Source: an uncultured Geobacteraceae bacterium
GTDB taxonomy: Bacteria; Desulfobacterota; Desulfuromonadia; Desulfuromonadales; Geopsychrobacteraceae
Reading direction: 5' to 3'
NCBI GenBank assembly: GCA_937958075.1
Contig: CALFFB010000050.1
Span: forward strand, 1 to 11,586
DNA: 11,586 nt
Shown here: one piece after another, positions 6,601 through 11,586 of the stretch
Position numbering within the stretch: the first letter of the stretch is position 1
Layout of the letters: every line of letters begins with the position of its first letter
Made by a program: the position numbers and the translations under genes
Notes under the pieces: generated by a model
Told to the model about the DNA's origin: nothing
Seen by the model: the letters and a program-made list of their open reading frames with translations, nothing else
The model's database searches: none

Positions 6601-6652
6601 TAGCGGCGATTTCTCCCCTCATGGACGGGCAGCTTAGCACAGGCGATGGCAG

Positions 6653-7114
6653 ATGGCGGCTGAAAATTTGCGCGGATATAACATTCGCACAGCTCGAAGT
6701 GATGACCTGGATGCCCTGGTTGCCGCGGAGCAACGTTGTTACGATTTTCCCTGGAGCAGGCAGCAGTTTGCCCTGGAGTTGCAGAACCCCGTCGCCTCGA
6801 TTGATCTGTTGACACGTGGCGAGACGGTCGCGGGCTATCTCTGCAGCTGGCTGATCGGCGACGAGATGCAGATACTCAATGTTGCCACGGTGCCTGCTTT
6901 TCGGCGGCAGGGGGTGGGCAGGCTGCTTCTCGACCATGCCCTGAACCGTGGCCGCCGGCAGGGGATGAAGAGCGCATGGCTGGAAGTTCGGGCAGCCAAT
7001 GCAGCGGCACTCTGTCTGTATGAGGGCCTGGGGTTTGAGCGTCAGGGACGACGGCGCCGCTATTACCCTGATGGTGAGGATGCCCTGATCATGGTCAGGG
7101 AGTGCGCATCCTGA
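6653..7114 (+). CDS. rimI: Ribosomal protein S18 alanine N-acetyltransferase (RimI-like GNAT)
   Basis: A 153-residue single-domain GNAT acetyltransferase that in E. coli acetylates the N-terminus of ribosomal protein S18. It has the RimI-type N-terminal segment IRTARSDDLDALVAAEQRCY followed by FPWSRQQF, the ILNVATVP strand, the acetyl-CoA pyrophosphate loop RRQGVGRLLL (84-92), and the LEVRAANAAALCLYEGLGF block. E111 and Y123 match the catalytic E103 and Y115 of E. coli RimI with the same 12-residue spacing. ATG 6653 is the first start after an in-frame stop at 6635; its ribosome site is weak (AGG at 6641-6643). It could act on other protein N-termini. Confidence 0.88.
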   Translation: MAAENLRGYNIRTARSDDLDALVAAEQRCYDFPWSRQQFALELQNPVASIDLLTRGETVAGYLCSWLIGDEMQILNVATVPAFRRQGVGRLLLDHALNRGRRQGMKSAWLEVRAANAAALCLYEGLGFERQGRRRRYYPDGEDALIMVRECAS

Positions 7115-7176
7115 AAACTGTCCAGCAATAAACCACCAACCCACGAGTTGAAGACTGTTGGCAAAGAGGCGATCTG

Positions 7177-8034
7177 ATGAAAAATCACAAAACCATTGTC
7201 CTGTCGAACCAGGAGATCGCACCGGGATATTTCCGGATGCGGATTCTGGCGCCGGACTATACGCGCCTGGCAAAACCCGGTCAGTTTGTCATGTTCCGCG
7301 TCCAGCGGGCGCTGCTACCGTTGCTGCGGCGACCCTTCGGAATCTTTCGCGCCGGATTCATGCCGGCGGACTGCGATACCATGCCGCCGAAAGAATTCAT
7401 CGAGATTATCTACAAGGTGGTCGGCAGTGGCACAGAGATCATGCAGGGACTGCATCAGGGCGATCCCGTTGAACTCCTCGGGCCTCTGGGGACCGGCTTC
7501 GATACCGGCGCAACCAGGGGGGATAATATCCTTGTCGGTGGCGGCATCGGTCTGGTGCCCCTGTACATGCTGGCGGAGAGCGTCGCCGAGCCGGCGCGGA
7601 CGCAACTGCTTATCGGCGGGCGCAGTCGTGATGATGTCATCGCCGTGACCGAGTTCGAGCGCCTTGGAGTGAAAACTTTCGTGTCGACGGAGGACGGCAG
7701 TCTGGGGGATGCGGGGCTGGTGACAAAGGTGCTGGAAAAGCGTCTGGAGAGCACTCCGCAGGCTACGGTTTTTGCCTGTGGTCCCATGCCGATGCTGCGC
7801 GCTGTTGCAGAAATCTGCCGGATGCGCGGAGTCAGACTTCAGGTGTCACTTGAAGAATTGATGGCCTGTGGTGTCGGCGCCTGCCTCGGATGTGTGGTCA
7901 AGGGGGACGGTCACAGCGACGCACAGCCCAACTATCTGTGTACCTGCAAGGTCGGACCGGTTTTTTATGCCGACGACCTGGCCTGGGAGGGCATGCCTGC
8001 CGCTGCCGGCGGGGATTGTGGAGAGACACCATGA
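7177..8034 (+). CDS. pyrK: Dihydroorotate dehydrogenase electron transfer subunit (PyrK)
   Basis: An iron-sulfur flavoprotein of 285 residues that passes electrons from the PyrD FMN to NAD+ in class 1B dihydroorotate dehydrogenase. It has the FAD-binding LRRPFGIF at 50-57, YKVVGSGT at 79-86, the nucleotide-binding GGGIGLVP at 121-128, and FACGP at 199-203. The [2Fe-2S] cluster cysteines are C231, C236 and C239 in CGVGACLGC, and C257 in CKVGPVF; C255 is an extra nearby cysteine. The ATG is preceded by AAAGAGG (7163-7169) with 7 nt spacing. It follows rimI by 62 nt and its stop overlaps the pyrD start (ATGA), as expected for two subunits of one complex. Confidence 0.95.
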   Translation: MKNHKTIVLSNQEIAPGYFRMRILAPDYTRLAKPGQFVMFRVQRALLPLLRRPFGIFRAGFMPADCDTMPPKEFIEIIYKVVGSGTEIMQGLHQGDPVELLGPLGTGFDTGATRGDNILVGGGIGLVPLYMLAESVAEPARTQLLIGGRSRDDVIAVTEFERLGVKTFVSTEDGSLGDAGLVTKVLEKRLESTPQATVFACGPMPMLRAVAEICRMRGVRLQVSLEELMACGVGACLGCVVKGDGHSDAQPNYLCTCKVGPVFYADDLAWEGMPAAAGGDCGETP

Positions 8035-8969
8035 AGCGACGCGATAAAGACACGACCACTGTGAACCTGCAGGTGGAGGTTGCCGGCATTGTCCTGAAGA
8101 ACCCGGTGATGCCGGCGTCAGGAACCTTCGGCTATGGAGAAGAGTTTGCCCCTTATCTCGATTTAAACAGCCTGGGGGCGGTGGTGACCAAGGGGTTGTC
8201 CCTCTACCCCAAGGCAGGAAACAACACGCCGCGGGTCTGTGAGACCGTAGGCGGCATGCTCAACGCCATCGGTCTGCAGAATGTCGGCATCGATCAGTTC
8301 ATCGCCCACAAGCTGCCCTTTCTCGAGCAGTTTGACACCCCGGTGATCGTCAACTTCTTCGGCAATACCCAGGACGAATACGCGGAGGTGGCAGCCAGGC
8401 TCGATGCGCTGCCGGGGGTTGCGGGCCTGGAGATGAATATCTCCTGCCCCAACGTCAAGCACGGCGGCATTGTCTTCGGTACGGATGCGGAAGCGGCGGC
8501 GGCGGTGGTCTCGGCGGTGCGCAAGAAAACAACCAAGCCGTTGATTGTCAAGCTGACCCCCAATGTCACCGATATCCGGCAGACGGCCCGGGCGGCGCAG
8601 GATGCCGGGGCTGATGCCTTGAGTCTGATCAATACCCTGACGGGGATGGCGGTGGATGTCAAAACCCGGCGCCCGCGTCTGGCCAATACCATCGGCGGGC
8701 TGTCCGGTCCGGCCATCCGTCCCATCGCCGTGCGACTGGTGCATCAGGTGGTGCAGGCGGTCGATATTCCGGTTATCGGTATCGGCGGCATCACCCGGGC
8801 CATGGATGCCCTGGAGTTTCTGATTGTCGGGGCAAAGGCTGTTCAGGTGGGGACCGCGAACTTTGTCGACCCCAACGCCATGGCGACCATCATTACGGAT
8901 CTCGAGGCCTTTTGCCGGGCCGAGGGGATCGCCGATATCAACGATATCATCGGCACCCTTGAGCTGTAG
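8031..8969 (+). CDS. pyrD: Dihydroorotate dehydrogenase, class 1B catalytic subunit
   Basis: Oxidises dihydroorotate to orotate, the fourth step of pyrimidine synthesis, using FMN and passing electrons to PyrK. The protein is 312 residues. It has NPVMPASGTFGYG, VVTKG (K54), NAIGLQN, VNFFGNT, MNISCPN with the class 1 catalytic base C139, KLTPNVTDI, and GIGGITRAMDALEFLIVGAKAVQVGT near the C-terminus. A cysteine base, soluble sequence and adjacent pyrK place it in class 1B. I chose ATG 8031, which overlaps the pyrK stop in ATGA and has GGAG at 8020-8023; the frame is open 141 nt further into pyrK, but that stretch does not resemble PyrD. Confidence 0.96.
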   Translation: MKRRDKDTTTVNLQVEVAGIVLKNPVMPASGTFGYGEEFAPYLDLNSLGAVVTKGLSLYPKAGNNTPRVCETVGGMLNAIGLQNVGIDQFIAHKLPFLEQFDTPVIVNFFGNTQDEYAEVAARLDALPGVAGLEMNISCPNVKHGGIVFGTDAEAAAAVVSAVRKKTTKPLIVKLTPNVTDIRQTARAAQDAGADALSLINTLTGMAVDVKTRRPRLANTIGGLSGPAIRPIAVRLVHQVVQAVDIPVIGIGGITRAMDALEFLIVGAKAVQVGTANFVDPNAMATIITDLEAFCRAEGIADINDIIGTLEL

Positions 8970-8974
8970 GTGCC

Positions 8975-11586
8975 GTGGACGTTATCGCCACCCATATCAA
9001 CGCGGATTTTGACAGCCTCGGGGCGATGATTGCGGCCAAGCGTCTCTACCCGGAGGCCGTCCTGGTGTTTTCCGGCGGCCAGGAACGGGGGCTGCGCGAT
9101 TTTCTGCTGCAGAGTTCCATCTACGCCTACGATATCAAACGTCCCCGTGATCTTGATTTTTCACAGATCACCCGACTGATTCTCGTCGATGTCCGCAGCG
9201 CCGCGCGCATTGGCCCTTTTGACGCGGTGGCCCGGCGTCCGGAGGTGACGCTCCATATCTATGATCACCATCCTGCCGACGAAAACAGCCTCAAGGGGGA
9301 TTTTGAGGTCATCCGCCCGGTGGGCGCCACCACGACCATCCTTGTCGGGATTTTTATCGACCGGCACATCGTCCCGACGGCCGATGAAGCAACCATGATG
9401 ATGCTCGGCCTCTATGAAGATACAGGGCACCTGCTGTTTGCCGGCACCACGCCGGAGGATTTTCACGCCGCCGCCTTTCTGCTGGAGCATGGCGCCAACC
9501 TGAACACGGTGGCCGACTTTCTGGTGCGGGAGATGACCTCCGAGCAGCTGGAGCTGCTCAACGATCTGATGCAATCCTGTCGCACCCTGCGCATCAACGG
9601 CACCCCGGTCACCCTGGCCAGCGCCTCGTCGGAAGACTATACCGGTGACATCTCGTCCCTGGTGCACAAACTCAAGGACATGGAAAACCTCGATGCCCTG
9701 ATCGCGGCGGTGCGCATGGAAGATCGCATCTTTCTCATTGCCCGGTCGCGGTTGCCGGAGTTGCACGTCGGCGAGCTGCTGCAGGATTTCGGCGGCGGCG
9801 GCCACGCCTTCGCCGCTTCGGCCACGGTGCGCGACAAGCCCCTGGCCCAGGTGCTCAAAGAGCTGGAGGAAGGGCTGTATCGCCATGTACGGTCACGCTG
9901 TGATGCCGAACACCTGATGTCCCGTGGGGTAAAAACCCTGCCTCTGGGAGCCGTCATCAAAGACGCCAAGGAGCTGATGACCCGCTTCAACTTCAATGCC
10001 CTGCCTGTACTTGACAGCAGCGGGGCGGTTGCCGGCATTCTGACACGCCAGGTGGTTGAGAAGGCGACCTACCACCGGCTGCACAAGTTAAGTGTCGCCG
10101 AACTGATGAGCACCGATTTTGAGCAGGTTGCCCCGGACGCGACCCTGCAGGAGCTGCAGCGGGTTATTGTCGAGCATCAGCAGCGCAGTGTGCCGGTGGT
10201 GGACAAGGGTGAGCTGGTCGGGGTTGTGACCCGAACCGATCTGCTGCGTTATATGCTGGGATCTTCCGCCACCACGGAAAATGGTCAGCCGGGCGACCTT
10301 GAACGGCGGGGTCTGCAGACCAAGCGCAAGAACCTGCAGCGCTTTATCGCGACCCAGCTGCCGCCGGCGGTGCATCAGCTGTTAAGGCAATTCGGACAGG
10401 CGGCGGATCGTCTCGGTGTCCGGGCCTATCTGGTCGGGGGCTGTGTCAGGGATCTGCTGCTGCGGCAGAAAAATCTCGATCTGGATATCGTGGTCGAGGG
10501 GGACGGCATTGAGTTCGCACGTGAGTTTGCGCAACTCTGCCCGTGCCGGGTGCGGGAACATGACAAGTTCCGCACGGCGGTGGTGATCTTTCCCGACGGG
10601 TTCAAGGTGGATATCGCCAGCGCCCGGATCGAGTATTATGAAAGTCCGGCCGCCCTGCCGACGGTCGAACATGCCTCCATCCGGCACGATCTGTTCCGGC
10701 GTGATTTTACCATCAACACCCTGACCATTGCCTTGAATCAGGACACCTTCGGCCAGGTGCTGGATTTTTTCGGAGGGCAGCGGGATCTGCGCGATCAATC
10801 GATCCGGGTACTGCACAACCTCAGCTTTATCGAGGATCCGACAAGGCTGTATCGCGCCGTGCGCTTCGAGCAGCGTCTGGGGTTTCATATCGGCAAACAG
10901 ACCCAGCGGCTGATGCGCAGCGCGGTGCAGCTCAATCTGGTGCGCAAGGTCGGCGGTAAGCGGGTGCTCAACGAGATCAAGCATATCCTCAACGAGCCGC
11001 ACGTGATACCGGCCCTTGAGCGTCTGGAGCAGTTCCAGCTGCTGACCATCATCGACGGGCGGATCAGGCTCGATGGCGAGATCAAGAATCTGTTGCAGGC
11101 GGCGGGACGCGCGGCCAACTGGTTTGATCTGTTGTATACGGGCAAGGATTGCCGCCGCTGGCTGCTGTTTCTGCTGTGCCTGCTGGCGCCGCTGCCTCCC
11201 GCGGGCCTGCGCAAAACCATTCACTGGTTCGGCATGACGACGGAGGAAAAAAGCCTGTTCACCGAGCAGCTGCCCCGTATGTTCGCCCTGCAGCGCAAGG
11301 TGCGTCACCGGTTGCGCAAGGGGATCATCCCCGCGAACAGTGAGATCTATCGCTGGTTTGCGGCGCTGGAAATCGAAATCATCCTGTTTCTGATGGCGCG
11401 CAGTGAGGACGACCGGTTGCGGCAGTGGATTTCCCTGTATATGACGGAACTGCGTCGGCAGACAATACATATCGACGGGCATGATCTCATCGAACTGGGT
11501 TTGACTCCGGGGCCGCAATTCCAGAAAATTCTCGGTGCAGTGCTGGACGCCAGACTCGATCGGCACCTGCGCACCCGGGAGGAAGA
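8975..11586 (+). CDS. DHH phosphoesterase - CBS pair - poly(A) polymerase/tRNA nucleotidyltransferase fusion, 3' end missing
   Basis: Open from GTG 8975 to the window edge (870 residues, no stop); the last residues resemble the family C-terminus, so probably few are missing. N-terminal DHH domain: H7, D11, D13 in HINADFDS, D72 in LVDVRS, D97-H98-H99, D149 in YEDTG, and GGGGH at 273-277, so all metal-site motifs are present. CBS pair about 312-428. Class II nucleotidyltransferase head: YLVGGCVRDLLL from 485, catalytic D502 and D504 in LDLDIVVEG, RRDFTIN at 575-581, EDPTRLYRAVRF from 620, then a helical tail. Geobacter and Aquifex homologues include A-adding tRNA nucleotidyltransferases and poly(A) polymerase; sequence alone does not separate these. 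GTG 8975 is the only start before motif I, 5 nt after pyrD, with AGG at 8968-8970. Confidence 0.9.
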   Translation, partial: MDVIATHINADFDSLGAMIAAKRLYPEAVLVFSGGQERGLRDFLLQSSIYAYDIKRPRDLDFSQITRLILVDVRSAARIGPFDAVARRPEVTLHIYDHHPADENSLKGDFEVIRPVGATTTILVGIFIDRHIVPTADEATMMMLGLYEDTGHLLFAGTTPEDFHAAAFLLEHGANLNTVADFLVREMTSEQLELLNDLMQSCRTLRINGTPVTLASASSEDYTGDISSLVHKLKDMENLDALIAAVRMEDRIFLIARSRLPELHVGELLQDFGGGGHAFAASATVRDKPLAQVLKELEEGLYRHVRSRCDAEHLMSRGVKTLPLGAVIKDAKELMTRFNFNALPVLDSSGAVAGILTRQVVEKATYHRLHKLSVAELMSTDFEQVAPDATLQELQRVIVEHQQRSVPVVDKGELVGVVTRTDLLRYMLGSSATTENGQPGDLERRGLQTKRKNLQRFIATQLPPAVHQLLRQFGQAADRLGVRAYLVGGCVRDLLLRQKNLDLDIVVEGDGIEFAREFAQLCPCRVREHDKFRTAVVIFPDGFKVDIASARIEYYESPAALPTVEHASIRHDLFRRDFTINTLTIALNQDTFGQVLDFFGGQRDLRDQSIRVLHNLSFIEDPTRLYRAVRFEQRLGFHIGKQTQRLMRSAVQLNLVRKVGGKRVLNEIKHILNEPHVIPALERLEQFQLLTIIDGRIRLDGEIKNLLQAAGRAANWFDLLYTGKDCRRWLLFLLCLLAPLPPAGLRKTIHWFGMTTEEKSLFTEQLPRMFALQRKVRHRLRKGIIPANSEIYRWFAALEIEIILFLMARSEDDRLRQWISLYMTELRRQTIHIDGHDLIELGLTPGPQFQKILGAVLDARLDRHLRTREE

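Noticed and set aside
6424..6652. Purine riboswitch or small RNA in the purM-rimI divergent region
   Set aside because: The predicted purM leader is only about 28 nt, and no conserved riboswitch core or terminator hairpin is visible on either strand.
7115..7176. Possible PyrR-type attenuator or hairpin (CCAAC/GTTGG) between rimI and pyrK
   Set aside because: The stems are only 4-5 bp with a long loop, no PyrR binding consensus is seen, and no terminator follows.
10382..11566. 394-codon minus-strand open frame opposite the nucleotidyltransferase
   Set aside because: The plus strand encodes clear polymerase motifs over the same bases; the minus frame shows low-complexity Q/H/R-rich sequence typical of a shadow.

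Overview
The window is ordinary chromosomal, housekeeping DNA, GC-rich, from what looks like a delta-type proteobacterium of the Desulfuromonadales (Geobacter/Pelobacter/Desulfuromonas relatives). I infer this from the gene order yicC-gmk-rpoZ-rel-ridA, from a zinc-ribbon L28, from a PyrK/PyrD class 1B pair, and above all from the large DHH-CBS-poly(A) polymerase fusion at the right end, an architecture known from Geobacter and Aquifex-type bacteria. I recognise no mobile element, CRISPR array, rRNA or tRNA.

Layout. (1) Bases 1-4268, plus strand: a tight run of yicC (5' end outside the window), gmk, rpoZ, rel and ridA, with overlaps or gaps of at most about 70 nt. It ends at a perfect 20-bp hairpin with A/T-rich flanks (4321-4363) that can terminate transcription from both sides. 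(2) Bases 4384-6423, minus strand: rpmB with its own promoter, then the purine pair purM-purN, transcribed from a near-consensus sigma-70 promoter at 6458-6487 that is covered by an imperfect inverted repeat. (3) Bases 6653-11586, plus strand: rimI, pyrK, pyrD and the DHH/CBS/nucleotidyltransferase fusion, whose last residues lie beyond the window edge. pyrK and pyrD overlap, and the fusion gene starts 5 nt after pyrD. There is no gene-free stretch over 300 bases; the longest gap is the 229-nt divergent region between purM and rimI.

How the genes fit together. The left operon links guanine nucleotide supply (Gmk), the alarmone synthetase (Rel), and the RNA polymerase omega subunit, which retains the N-terminal residues known in E. 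coli to form part of a ppGpp site. The middle and right parts supply purines (PurM, PurN) and pyrimidines (PyrD, PyrK) and hold translation and tRNA genes (L28, RimI, the tRNA/RNA 3'-end nucleotidyltransferase).

Most notable points: the Rel protein has lost several residues needed for ppGpp hydrolysis while keeping the metal ligands and the whole synthetase site; the terminal fusion joins an apparently intact DHH phosphoesterase to an RNA nucleotidyltransferase through a CBS pair; and the purM promoter is overlaid by a candidate operator. I found no wholly new system.
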